Positions 29,159 through 38,447 of a stretch of DNA of 64,000 bases are shown in pieces (the stretch's first letter is position 1; each line of letters opens with the position of its first letter). The notes under the pieces were generated by a model. It saw only the letters and a program-made list of their open reading frames with translations, made no database searches and was not told where the DNA came from. Position numbers and translations under genes: made by a program. This DNA comes from Planctomycetota bacterium (GTDB taxonomy: Bacteria > Planctomycetota > UBA8742 > UBA2392), in the NCBI GenBank assembly GCA_020848275.1, contig JADLAK010000073.1:1-64000 (forward strand), in the 5' to 3' direction.

Positions 29159-29897
29159 CATGTATAGCCACCGTGCCGAAGTTCAGTTTGCGGAAGTGGA
29201 CGTTGTTCAGGCCCGCGGCTTCCATACGCGCGGCGAGCGCGCTCGCGTCGGGGAAAACGCCGATGCTTTCGGGCAGGTACTTGTAGGCCTGGTGACGCGA
29301 GCGGCTGACGAGCTGGCCGATGCGCGGCACGATCTTGTTAACGTAAAAGTTCGTCAGCGCGCGCCACAGGCCGCGTTTGACGGGCGTGAACTCCAGAATC
29401 ACGAGACGGCCGCCCGGCCGCAACGTGCGCACGAGTTCTCTCAAACCGGCGTTGACGTCCTGCACGTTGCGCAGGCCAAAGGCGACACTGACGACGTCGA
29501 ATTCCGCGTTGCGAAATGGCAGATGTAACGCGTCGGCGGCGGTGTAGGGCGGCATGTCGGGCCCGCCGACGCTGAGGGTTTTGCGCCGCGCGATGTGAAG
29601 CATCTCGGGCGTGAAGTCGCCACCGACGACGAAACTTGGCTGGGGCTTGGCCGCCCAGAACGCGAGGGTCAGGTCGCCCGTGCCGCAACAGCAGTCCAAG
29701 ATGCGCTCGCCGCCTTTGAGCTTGGCCATCTTCACGGCTTTGCGGCGCCAGCTCTGGTCGCGCCCGACGCTGAGCACCCTGTTGAGCGCGTCGTAACGGT
29801 CGGCGATGCCCGCGAACATCTCACGAACCTGCGCGCCCTTGTGCGGATCGCTGGGATCTATGTGAACCGGCGGCTCTTGCGTGCTTGCTTCAGGCAT
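29142..29897 (-). CDS. ubiE/menG: Demethylmenaquinone/ubiquinone C-methyltransferase
   Basis: This SAM-dependent enzyme methylates the quinone ring in the last step of menaquinone (or ubiquinone) synthesis. The 251-aa protein has VREMFAGIADRYDALNRVLSVGRDQSWRR, the SAM motif LDCCCGTGDL, FDVVSVAFGLRNV, RPGGRLVILEF and the end FGTVAIHVG. The length fits. The stop codon (TAG at 29142-29144) lies inside the palindrome at 29069-29158. Menaquinone as product is likelier if the organism is planctomycete-like. comEC lies 17 nt downstream on the same strand in the opposite order (comEC 5'). Confidence 0.94.
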   Translation of the reverse strand: MPEASTQEPPVHIDPSDPHKGAQVREMFAGIADRYDALNRVLSVGRDQSWRRKAVKMAKLKGGERILDCCCGTGDLTLAFWAAKPQPSFVVGGDFTPEMLHIARRKTLSVGGPDMPPYTAADALHLPFRNAEFDVVSVAFGLRNVQDVNAGLRELVRTLRPGGRLVILEFTPVKRGLWRALTNFYVNKIVPRIGQLVSRSRHQAYKYLPESIGVFPDASALAARMEAAGLNNVHFRKLNFGTVAIHVGTRE

Positions 29898-29913
29898 CGA
29901 AAGGATTTTGGGT

Positions 29914-32388
29914 TTATTGGCGTTGAATGAAAGGGCGCGCTTCGATCTTGCCGTCGGCGCCGATCAAAAACGTGATCGCGCCCTGGTCGTATGTTCGCCA
30001 GAGTTTGCCCGGCGCCGCGGCGTAGGTCTCCAGCGCGCCTTCGTCAGGGAAGGTCTCGCGCGCGCTGATCACGATGTGCTGCGGCGACAGTCGTTCCAGC
30101 AGCCCTTTTAAACCTTCGACCGCGCTGCCCTGGTGCGGCGCCAGCAGGATATCCGGCTGCACGAGTTGATTGAGGATCGGCGCGAGACCCGAGTTCTCAA
30201 CATCCGCGGGCAGGAGTACGCGGCGCGGGCCCGCCGCGAGTTCCAGCACCATGCCCGCGTTGTTGCGGCGCTCACCCTCGGGAATCATCGCGCCGACGTA
30301 AGCCCTGTCGGGCCACAGGCAGCGCAGGCTTACGCCCGGTGAAATCTCGAAACTGTCGCCGCGCTTGAACACCATCACGCGCGTGCGAGCCGCGAGCCAC
30401 GCCTGCAAAGCGCGGCCGGTGTCGTCGTCGGCCAGCGACTCGCCGACCAGCACGGTGCCCACGGCAAAACGCTCAAACAGTTGCGGCAGGCCGTTGACGT
30501 GGTCAGCGTCGGCGTGGCTGACCGCCAGCACATCGATGCGCTTGCGGCCGCGCGACCACAGGTAGGGCGCCAGCACGCGTTCGCCGGGGCTGCCGAGACT
30601 CGTGCTGCCGCAATCAATCACGACCGTCGGCCCTCCGGGGACTTCAGCGACGGCGCAGATGCCCTGGCCGACGTCGAGCGCCGTCAGCCGCAACGGCCCC
30701 GGTGGCTCGTTCGAAACCAGCGCGGTTGCGGGGAGCAGGCACAGCCACAGCGACCAAGCCGCCGCACCGGCGACACGCGGCAGGCGCAATCGCGGCGCGA
30801 CCAGCGCGGCGATCAGCAGCGCGTAATCGCCAACGAGCCACCACACCGGCGGCGCAGCGACGTAGATGTGCCCAAAGGGGATGCTCGCAAACAGGCGCGA
30901 GAGCCACTCGAGCAAACCCGCGAGCAGGCCCATGACCCACGCGAGCACGCCGCCGACGCCGGGAATCAGCGCCAAGGGCAATGCGAGGCCGAGGATGAGA
31001 ATCACGCTGACCAGCGGGCCGGCCACTAAATTCGAAACCAGCATCACGGGGCTGAGCATGTGCATGAACAAAGCCAGCAGCGGCCACGTGCAGAGCCCCA
31101 CGCCGAGGGAAATCCGCAACGACGCGCCGAGCCAGCGCAGCAGCGCGCGGCTCGCGGTACGCGGCGGTCGCGGCTCGAACACGCGCAGCGCCGGCGCGAC
31201 CGCAACGATGCCGAGCACGGCCAGATAACTCAGCGCAAAGCCGATTTCGGCAACCTGCATCGGGTCAAACGCGAGCGACAGCAGCGCGCTCGCGCCAAGC
31301 ACGTTCAGCGTGTCCGGCTTGCGCTCAACCATATGTCCAAGCGCGTAAATCAGCACCATCAGCGTCGCACGCAGCGTGCTGGGCTGAATGCCCGTCACAA
31401 AGAAGTACGCCAGCGCCGCAAGGCCCGCGACCGCCCAGCACCAGCGCAGGTCGACGCCGAAGATTCGCAGCGCGAGCACGATCGCCGCCGCAAGCAACGC
31501 AACGTGCATGCCGCTGACCACCAGCAGGTGAACCGTCCCGCTTTGCACGAAGTGCGTGCGCTGGCTCGCGCTCAGCGTCCCGCGTTCGCCCAGCAGCGCC
31601 GCGCCGAGCACCGCCGCGTTGGCGCGTTCGATGCGCGAGCCCACCGCGCCGTGGAAGAATTCGTGCACACGCGCGGGCCAGGCCCAGCCGCCGGCGTCGC
31701 CGATAATCGTCACGGCGCGGGCGTCGTCGACGGTCATGGTGTGCGTGACACCGCGCAGGGCGTAGCGGCGCGCGCTGTCGACTTCGCCTTCGTTGCCCGC
31801 ACGGCGCGGCGTGCGCAGGCGGCCAAGCAGCTCGACCTCGCTCAGCAACGGCAGCCGCGTTTCCGGCGGCAGGTACAACTTCACCGCGCCGCTCGCGGAC
31901 ACACCGAGGTCCGGCAGCGAGTGGACCTCAAGCAGATAGCTCACGCCGCGGCGGGGATCGGCGCCGACGGGGAAGCCGTGAATGGGTGCGGGCTGTTCGG
32001 GATATTCAAACGCTGCGGGATCGCGCTTGAGGTAGTCGCCGCCCTCGACGATCACGCCGCGCAGTCGCACGAGTTCGGCGCCGTCGGGATAACGTGCAGC
32101 GAGGCTGTCGGCGGCGGGGGTTGCGCGAAACACTCCATAGCCAACGAAAGCCAGCGCGACAGCCAGTACCCCTAATAAGGACGCAACCCGACCCCAGCGT
32201 GATGCTGCGAACGCGCCAGCCATCAGCACAGCGCCGCCAATGACCGCGACCAGCGGCCAGGGGCCTTCGACGGGGTTGATGGCCGCTACAGCGCTTCCGA
32301 CGACGGCTGCTATGCCGGCCGCGAGCGCGGGACGGCGCGGCAGTCCGTCGTAGGGTTTAAGGTCGGAGGTCACGCCGTGAGCCAACAA
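29914..32388 (-). CDS. comEC: ComEC/Rec2-type DNA internalisation protein
   Basis: The 824-aa multispanning protein should form the inner-membrane channel for single-stranded DNA uptake. It has an N-terminal DUF4131-like region with several membrane segments, the Competence domain (GTLSASQRTHFVQSGTVHLLVVSGMHVAL, residues about 265-300, then polytopic), and a C-terminal metallo-beta-lactamase-like domain (LDVGQGICAV, SHADADHVNG, LLPADVE). The late motif reads LLAPHQGS instead of the usual APHHGS, so one metal-ligand position is Gln. No other com genes are visible nearby, though pilin-like genes occur at 38448 and 47537. Confidence 0.92.
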   Translation of the reverse strand: MLAHGVTSDLKPYDGLPRRPALAAGIAAVVGSAVAAINPVEGPWPLVAVIGGAVLMAGAFAASRWGRVASLLGVLAVALAFVGYGVFRATPAADSLAARYPDGAELVRLRGVIVEGGDYLKRDPAAFEYPEQPAPIHGFPVGADPRRGVSYLLEVHSLPDLGVSASGAVKLYLPPETRLPLLSEVELLGRLRTPRRAGNEGEVDSARRYALRGVTHTMTVDDARAVTIIGDAGGWAWPARVHEFFHGAVGSRIERANAAVLGAALLGERGTLSASQRTHFVQSGTVHLLVVSGMHVALLAAAIVLALRIFGVDLRWCWAVAGLAALAYFFVTGIQPSTLRATLMVLIYALGHMVERKPDTLNVLGASALLSLAFDPMQVAEIGFALSYLAVLGIVAVAPALRVFEPRPPRTASRALLRWLGASLRISLGVGLCTWPLLALFMHMLSPVMLVSNLVAGPLVSVILILGLALPLALIPGVGGVLAWVMGLLAGLLEWLSRLFASIPFGHIYVAAPPVWWLVGDYALLIAALVAPRLRLPRVAGAAAWSLWLCLLPATALVSNEPPGPLRLTALDVGQGICAVAEVPGGPTVVIDCGSTSLGSPGERVLAPYLWSRGRKRIDVLAVSHADADHVNGLPQLFERFAVGTVLVGESLADDDTGRALQAWLAARTRVMVFKRGDSFEISPGVSLRCLWPDRAYVGAMIPEGERRNNAGMVLELAAGPRRVLLPADVENSGLAPILNQLVQPDILLAPHQGSAVEGLKGLLERLSPQHIVISARETFPDEGALETYAAAPGKLWRTYDQGAITFLIGADGKIEARPFIQRQ

Positions 32389-32502
32389 AGATCACGGCAA
32401 AGGTCAACGCTTGCCGCGCTCGTGCGTTACAAGTGCCGGTGGTGGCTTGTATGCACGGGCGGCACCCCTATTATGCCGACGACACGCTGAGGCGAGGCGG
32501 AC

Positions 32503-33165
32503 GTGAGCGAGATTGCAGTGGCCAATATTGGACACGGGGATCACACCGGCAAAGTGCTCAAGATGAGCAAGGCCGCGGTCGTGCCGCTTGAGAGCCTCGA
32601 CGATTACGAACTTGTCAAGCGCTTCACGCGCGGCAGCGAAGCGGCTTTTGAAACGCTGGTCCACCGGCACAAACGCCAGGTCTATAACTTCATCTACAAG
32701 ATGGTGGGCAAGCCCGAACCGGCGGATGATCTCTTTCAGGAGACGTTCCTGCGCGTGCTTAAAAACGCGCACACCTACCGCCCGCGCGCTAAGTTCACGA
32801 CCTGGGCGCTGCAGATCGCTCGCAACATCACGCTCGATTACTTCAAGCGCGAAAACCTGCGCCAGCACGTGAGCCTCGACGCGAACATCCCCGGCGACGA
32901 AAAGCCGCTGTCGCACGTGATTCCCGGCCAGGGCCCCGTCGCGCAGGAAGTGCTGCTTTCGAAGGAAATGCTCGAGGAAGTCCAGACCGCGATCAAGCGC
33001 CTGCCCATCAACCAGCAGGAGGCGCTGGTGTTGCGCGTGAACCAGGAAATGCCGTATTCCGAGATCAGCGAAATCCTCGGTAGCCCCGAAGGCACAATCA
33101 AATACTGGGTACACGAGGCCGTGCAGATGTTGACGAAGTACCTGGAAAAGCGCGGCCTCGCGTAA
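32503..33165 (+). CDS. RNA polymerase ECF-type sigma factor
   Basis: The 220-aa protein has sigma region 2 (AFETLVHRHKRQVYNFIYKMVGKPEPADDLFQETFLRVL, then FTTWALQIARNITLDYFKRE) and region 4 (IKRLPINQQEALVLRVNQEMPYSEISEILGSPEGTIKYWVHEAV). The linker between them (SLDANIPGDEKPLSHVIPGQG) is typical of RpoE-like proteins. The start is a GTG at 32503 preceded by GAGGCGG; an internal ATG at 32563 is an alternative. The FecR-like membrane protein encoded next is the likely anti-sigma partner. comEC is divergent. Confidence 0.93.
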   Translation: MSEIAVANIGHGDHTGKVLKMSKAAVVPLESLDDYELVKRFTRGSEAAFETLVHRHKRQVYNFIYKMVGKPEPADDLFQETFLRVLKNAHTYRPRAKFTTWALQIARNITLDYFKRENLRQHVSLDANIPGDEKPLSHVIPGQGPVAQEVLLSKEMLEEVQTAIKRLPINQQEALVLRVNQEMPYSEISEILGSPEGTIKYWVHEAVQMLTKYLEKRGLA

Positions 33166-33225
33166 AGTAGGGCTGGTAACGGCAGCGATGGGGCTGGAAA
33201 AAACAAAGGCAGGCGTGTCGGGGCG

Positions 33226-33262
33226 TAGTTCTAACCCTAGCCCTAACCCCGGCCCTGAAAAC
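33226..33262. repeat. Iterated CCCTAACCC-type words
   Basis: CTAACCCTAGCCCTAACCCCGGCCCTG occurs between the sigma factor and anti-sigma genes. It is a C-rich word repeat with no clear partner arm, similar in style to 43309-43375. Confidence 0.5.
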
Positions 33263-33333
33263 AAAACTGCCAACGAAGTTGCAACGCAGGCGTTTCACAG
33301 TTGGGGGAAGTGGAAGCAAGATAGGACACACTC

Positions 33334-34746
33334 ATGGACACTCGCGAAGCATTGGTTCAGTTGCCCAGCTACCTTGTCGGCGATCTTTCGCCCAAGGAAG
33401 CCGCGATCCTTGAGGGCCACCTCGATGTCAATCCCGAGGCCAAGGAAGCCAAGGAGAAGATGGCGCGCCAGTTGACGCCGCTGATCAATCTCCAGGCGCC
33501 GGAAGTCGGCGAAGTCGCCCTCAACCAGTTGTTTGCCAAAGCCAAAGTTGAAATTCCCAAGCTCGAGCCCCAACCGGTTCGCGACTTCTTCTATATGGTC
33601 GCGCAACCCAGCGTCGCGCGCTTCATCGCGCGCGCCGCGGCGGTCGTCATCGCCGCTGTCGCGATCACGATGATCGCCGGCAAAGTGCTCAGCCCCGATA
33701 GCAGCATCGTCGGACAGATGATGGCCCTTGACGGCCGCGTCATGCAGATCCGCGAAGGCGAAACAGTTGAGGCGCGCCAGGGCACGCCGCTGACCCTGCG
33801 CCTGCCTGAAGGCACCGTTCAGCTTGACGGTTCTTCGAGCGTTCGTGTGCGCCGCAGCGCCGGCGCCTCGGCGGTCGAGATCCAGCGTGGCCGCGTGATT
33901 GTCGACGCCGCCACTCGCGGCATGACGGTCAGCCTGCAGACGCACACCTTCAATGTCGAGGCGCGTTCGGTCGGCGCGTTTGAACTCGACACGGCCTACG
34001 AGAAGATCCAGGGCGGCGGCACGGTGATCGAACTTCAGCGCCAGCCGCTGTCACGCGTTGCCCGCATCGGCGAAGACCTCTACGGCGTCAACCTCAACAC
34101 CAGCCGCCTGCCAGCGGAAGTCGCCAACCGGCGCATCAGCATCTACGGCGCGGGTTTGGGGCAGAAGGAATTCATTTCCAGCTTCAAGAACGCCGCCCAG
34201 CGTTACGGCGTGGTCTTCAACGCCGCCGACAAGGGCTTTGACCTGGCCTACCAGGCTGGCGCCGCGGCGGACGAAATGGACCAGCAGGAAAGCGTGCTGA
34301 GTGTTGCGAGCGTGCAGGGCGTGGTGAGCTATTCGCGCGGCACGCTGGCGAATGTGACGCTGAAGCTTGAAAGCGAAAAGGGAAACTTCGCCCGCATTAT
34401 CGACGGCGAGGCCCTGCCCGCGCACCGCGACGACATGGTGCAGCACATGGTGGTGTGGGCCACGCGCAACGATCTCGGCGGCAACTTCAAGGCCAACGAC
34501 TCGGTCAAGAACTTCGGCAAGGTCTACACCGTGGGCGGCGCGCTGCCCGTGGGCTCGGTGATTTCGAGCGATCACCTGCAGGTTCCGGTTACCGGCGGCG
34601 AGCCGCGCATCTACAAGCTTGGCGGCTCGGAGTACAACTATCCCGTAGGCGGCGGGAAGTTCGGCAAAGTCGTGAGCCTGACCAGTGGTGGCGTCGAACT
34701 TGAGGTCAAAGGCGAAACTGGCCGCGTTTACATGCCCCTGAAGTAA
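33334..34746 (+). CDS. FecR-domain membrane protein, probable anti-sigma factor
   Basis: The 470-aa protein starts with a short cytosolic part (MDTREALVQLPSYLVGDLSPKEAAILEGHL) resembling zinc-finger anti-sigma domains but without their Cys/His. A single membrane segment (97-117) is followed by a FecR-like beta region (GQMMALDGRVMQIREGE, LTLRLPEGTVQLDGSSSVRVRR, GRVIVDAATRGMTVSLQT, residues 120-225) and a long extracytoplasmic domain unknown to me. Position 169 nt after an ECF sigma gene supports a role in membrane signalling, but the signal is unknown. It ends in a clear terminator. Confidence 0.8.
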   Translation: MDTREALVQLPSYLVGDLSPKEAAILEGHLDVNPEAKEAKEKMARQLTPLINLQAPEVGEVALNQLFAKAKVEIPKLEPQPVRDFFYMVAQPSVARFIARAAAVVIAAVAITMIAGKVLSPDSSIVGQMMALDGRVMQIREGETVEARQGTPLTLRLPEGTVQLDGSSSVRVRRSAGASAVEIQRGRVIVDAATRGMTVSLQTHTFNVEARSVGAFELDTAYEKIQGGGTVIELQRQPLSRVARIGEDLYGVNLNTSRLPAEVANRRISIYGAGLGQKEFISSFKNAAQRYGVVFNAADKGFDLAYQAGAAADEMDQQESVLSVASVQGVVSYSRGTLANVTLKLESEKGNFARIIDGEALPAHRDDMVQHMVVWATRNDLGGNFKANDSVKNFGKVYTVGGALPVGSVISSDHLQVPVTGGEPRIYKLGGSEYNYPVGGGKFGKVVSLTSGGVELEVKGETGRVYMPLK

Positions 34747-34766
34747 ACCGCATCATCACGTAATGC

Positions 34767-34797
34767 AAAGAGCCCGCACTCGCGGGCCTTTTTGTTT
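34767..34797 (+). terminator. Rho-independent terminator of the sigma/anti-sigma unit
   Basis: AAAGAGCCCGC, loop ACTC, GCGGGCC and then TTTTTGTTT. It lies 21 nt after the anti-sigma stop and cleanly separates it from the S8 protease gene. Confidence 0.9.
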
Positions 34798-34912
34798 CGC
34801 CTGTCCTTGATTCATTCAGGCATAAAGCAATCCCAAGTGTGCGAAGTGTGCTTTTTATGTTTACGCCCCGGTCGGTTCACGCGACAATGCCAGCGTCTTT
34901 CAGATCCAAACC

Positions 34913-37900
34913 ATGCGCGCCACGGCAATAATCTTGAGCCTTGCGACGGCCCTGCTCGTATTTGCGGCGGGCCGCGGGCATTCCACCGACGCGCAGCCTT
35001 ACTCTCCGCAGCCGGTAAAAGCGCAGCAGCAATCGGTGCAAGCCGTCAAGCTTCATAACCGGACAGTCATTGCCGACGATGGGGCGACGCAGACGAGCAC
35101 GTTTTATCTAAAGCTCAAGAAGCCGATGACGGCGGCTTTGCGTGCGCAGATCGAAGCCGCGGGCTTTTGCGTGTTTGGTTACCTGGGCGAGCAAACCTAT
35201 GTCGTGGGATCGCTGACCGGGCAATCGGATGCGCGTTCGCTGCGCGCGGTGCTGCAACGCCAAGCCAATGTGGTCAGCACGGCGGGCCGCGTAGACGACG
35301 ATGCCATATCGCCTGCACTGGCCGACGCGCTTAAGGGCGGCGGGGTACTCGCACTGCGCGTGATGTTCTGGCCCGGGGTGCCCGCCAAGCACATGGACCA
35401 GGCCCTGCGCGCCGCCAATGGGCGTGACGCGCAGGTTTCGCGCGATGTCGCCAATCTGCCGCGCACCGACGTGCCGTATTACGACATCGAAAGCGACGCT
35501 GCGGGCGCGCGGACACTGTTGCGCAATCCCCTGGTTCAATTCGTCGACATTGTCGGCGCACCGCGCACCGCCAACCAGACGGCTGTGGCGGTGGCGCGCG
35601 CCAACCTGATCGCGCCTCCGAGTGCGCCGTATAACCTGGACGGCGCCGGCATTGTGGTGGGTGTGTGGGACGGCCGAGGTGCCCAGGCCCATGTGGACTT
35701 CGCCGGGCGAGTCACGGTCGCCGATCCTTACATCAGTAACAACGGCGGCAGTCAGCATGCGACGGAAGTAATCGGCACGTTGCTGGGCAGCGGGTTGGGG
35801 AATTCAACGGCGCGAGGATTCGCCCCGGCCGCCACGGCGTTCAGCTACGACTTCTTTGGCAGCATTACCATGGAGCGCAGGGCGCTTCGCCACGCGAGCC
35901 AGCATGTAATCGAGAATCACAGTTGGAACTACGGCCTTAGCGTCGGCGGCTATGACGCCGCCGCCAACGAGTTCGACTTCGACGCCCAGGACCTGCAAAT
36001 TGTGATGTGCCGTGCGGCGGGCAACGAGGGCCCCGGCGACACGACGATCTACAGCGACCTCGGCTCGAAGAACAGCATCGTTGTAGGCGCAGTCGATGAC
36101 AACGGGTTGCACACCGCCAACACCGCCTTCTCTTCGCGCGGGCCGATGAATGACGGGCGCATGCTGCCGCACATATGCGCCAACGGTGTCAGCGTTACCA
36201 CCACCTTTCCCGAAGACATCTATTCGACTACCGGCGGCACAAGCTTCGCCGCGCCCGGTGTTGCCGGAACCTGTGCGCTGCTGGGAGAGCTCTGGAAGCG
36301 CGGGCGCAACAATATGCAATTCTGGCCCGACTGCGCGATGGCGGTGCTCTACCAGACCGCCGCCGATCGCGGCAATCCCGGCCCAGACTATCAGTACGGT
36401 TTTGGCGTGGTTGACGCCAAGGCAGCGGCCGACCTCATTCTTGCCGACGAAGCCGGCGGTGGAAGCTACATCGTGCGCGGCGTCGCGCGCCAGGACGACT
36501 CGGTCGAGTACGACCTGAATGTGTCGTCTTCGGCTACGCCCTTGAAGATCACGCTTTGCTGGCTGGATACGCCGGCCTCGCCCGGCGCCGCTGTGGCGTT
36601 GGTCAACGATCTGGACCTTGAACTGACTGATCCCTCGGGGGGCATCCATTATCCTTACAGCGGCCTTACGGGGCCGGGTAGTCAGGCGACCCAGTTCACG
36701 CAGACTGTTCCCAACCGCCGCGACAACGCTGAACAGGCGGTGATCGCATCGCCCGCCGTGGGGCTGTGGCGCGTCCGCGTGCGCGGCTATTCAGTTGCCG
36801 ATCCTTCGCGGCCTGTGGGCTTCGTGCTCGCCTGCGACCGCGCGCTGACGCACAACCATGCCTTCTACGAGGACGCCCTGGCGGCGCCCAACAACGGCAC
36901 GCCAGTCAATATCCCCGACAACGACGTCAACGGGCTTGTTTACACCTTCAATGTTTCCGAGACCGACGAGATCGAACATGTGCGGCTGTACGTCGGCCTG
37001 GTTCATGCTTTGCGCGGGCAGATCGACATTCGCCTGACGCATCCCGACGGCACGGAAGTGCGTTTGGAACAAGACGAAAACGGCGTGCCCGACGGCAATC
37101 GTGAGGACATCTTTGCGATCTACCCGGAGACCCGCCCCGGCTTTGAAGATGTCACGCCGTTCTACGGCAAACCCGCCAACGGCCTGTGGGCGGTTCGCAT
37201 TTCGGATCGCCAGCCGGGACAGCCCATTGGCACGCTGCGATATGTCGCGCTCGAACTTGAATTCGATTCATCGCCCTCCAATGACGCACCGATCGCAGAC
37301 GCGGGGGCCGACCAGGCCGCTGATGAACTCGAAGTCGTCAACCTTGACGGCAGCGGCAGCAGCGACCCCGACCTGCAGGCGTTGACCTACAACTGGACTC
37401 AACTTTCAGGCCCCGCGGTGACTCTGACCGGCGCAGACACCGCAACGCCGTCGTTCACCGCGCCGCTGGTTGCGACAACGACGCCGCTGGTGTTCAAGTT
37501 GATCGTGACCGACACGTTGTTCAGCACCGACAGCGACACGGTGGCGGTCAACGTGCAAAAGGCTCCCAATGTGGCGCCGGTGGCCGATGCCGGCCCGGAC
37601 CAGAACGCCGACGAAGGCACGTCGGTGGCGCTCGACGCCACGGCAAGCAGCGATGCGGACTTGCATCCGCTTACCTATAGCTGGACGCAGCAGTCTGGCC
37701 CTGCCGTAACGTTGTCCGATGCGACTGCTGCAAGCCCGACGTTTTTCTCGCCGTTTGTGGCGGCGGACACGCCCTTGGTATTCCGCGTGCAGGTCTACGA
37801 CATCTATATGGCCGGTGATTTCGACACGGTGACGGTGACCATTGCCGACACCGGCGCCAATAATCAGCCGCCGATTGCATCTGCGGGGCCTGACCAAGCT

Positions 37901-38290
37901 GTCGACGCGGCGCAAGTTGTCGTTCTAGATGCATCGGCCAGCAGCGACCCGGAGGGCGGCCCGCTGACTTATTCGTGGCAGCAAATCAGCGGCGCAGCAC
38001 CGGTGTCGATCTCGGGTGCGGGCAGTGCGGTCGCCAGTTTTGTCGCGCCGAACATTAATGGCGATCTGGTGTTTCGCATCACCGTTAACGACGCCAATAT
38101 GGGCTTGAGCACCGACACCGTGACGATCACCGTGGCTGGCGGCATTACACCCACAAAACAGGGAAAAGGCGACAACGCTGGAGGGGGCTGTACGACGGAT
38201 GAGAATGCGTCGTGGTCGATGATGCTTTTCTTACTTGTTTTGACGATTGGTCTGATGCGATTGAGGCATCATTGGCGAAGCAACGCTTGA
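34913..38290 (+). CDS. Large secreted S8 (subtilisin-like) protease with P domain and PKD-like repeats
   Basis: The 1125-aa exported protein has a signal peptide (residues 1-20), a propeptide and a subtilisin domain with catalytic Asp253 (VVGVWDGRG), His282 (GGSQHATEV), oxyanion Asn371 (AAGNEGPGD) and Ser444 (GGTSFAAPGVAG). A proprotein-convertase P domain follows (about 660-790, YTFNVSETDEIEHVRLYVGLVH..GLWAVRISD), then three PKD/REJ-like repeats beginning APIADAGADQ, APVADAGPDQ and PPIASAGPDQ. The end, GGGCTTDENASWSMMLFLLVLTIG, then RLRHHWR, has a Cys-containing, membrane-plus-basic form like CTERM sorting tails (MYXO/Synerg type). Surface processing is inference. The start ATG at 34913 gives the clean signal. 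Confidence 0.88.
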   Translation: MRATAIILSLATALLVFAAGRGHSTDAQPYSPQPVKAQQQSVQAVKLHNRTVIADDGATQTSTFYLKLKKPMTAALRAQIEAAGFCVFGYLGEQTYVVGSLTGQSDARSLRAVLQRQANVVSTAGRVDDDAISPALADALKGGGVLALRVMFWPGVPAKHMDQALRAANGRDAQVSRDVANLPRTDVPYYDIESDAAGARTLLRNPLVQFVDIVGAPRTANQTAVAVARANLIAPPSAPYNLDGAGIVVGVWDGRGAQAHVDFAGRVTVADPYISNNGGSQHATEVIGTLLGSGLGNSTARGFAPAATAFSYDFFGSITMERRALRHASQHVIENHSWNYGLSVGGYDAAANEFDFDAQDLQIVMCRAAGNEGPGDTTIYSDLGSKNSIVVGAVDDNGLHTANTAFSSRGPMNDGRMLPHICANGVSVTTTFPEDIYSTTGGTSFAAPGVAGTCALLGELWKRGRNNMQFWPDCAMAVLYQTAADRGNPGPDYQYGFGVVDAKAAADLILADEAGGGSYIVRGVARQDDSVEYDLNVSSSATPLKITLCWLDTPASPGAAVALVNDLDLELTDPSGGIHYPYSGLTGPGSQATQFTQTVPNRRDNAEQAVIASPAVGLWRVRVRGYSVADPSRPVGFVLACDRALTHNHAFYEDALAAPNNGTPVNIPDNDVNGLVYTFNVSETDEIEHVRLYVGLVHALRGQIDIRLTHPDGTEVRLEQDENGVPDGNREDIFAIYPETRPGFEDVTPFYGKPANGLWAVRISDRQPGQPIGTLRYVALELEFDSSPSNDAPIADAGADQAADELEVVNLDGSGSSDPDLQALTYNWTQLSGPAVTLTGADTATPSFTAPLVATTTPLVFKLIVTDTLFSTDSDTVAVNVQKAPNVAPVADAGPDQNADEGTSVALDATASSDADLHPLTYSWTQQSGPAVTLSDATAASPTFFSPFVAADTPLVFRVQVYDIYMAGDFDTVTVTIADTGANNQPPIASAGPDQAVDAAQVVVLDASASSDPEGGPLTYSWQQISGAAPVSISGAGSAVASFVAPNINGDLVFRITVNDANMGLSTDTVTITVAGGITPTKQGKGDNAGGGCTTDENASWSMMLFLLVLTIGLMRLRHHWRSNA

Positions 38291-38447
38291 AAAGCTTTGT
38301 GCCGATGGGGTTACGCGAAATTGTTGTTTATTGTTGTGATCTTTCAAAGTGCACAATTTCGTATAGTCAAAATGGTAATTTTGGTGTTGTGACGGTATAG
38401 TTACATTACATCGACGACCTGACGCATTACCGGGGAGGGCTCGCCCA

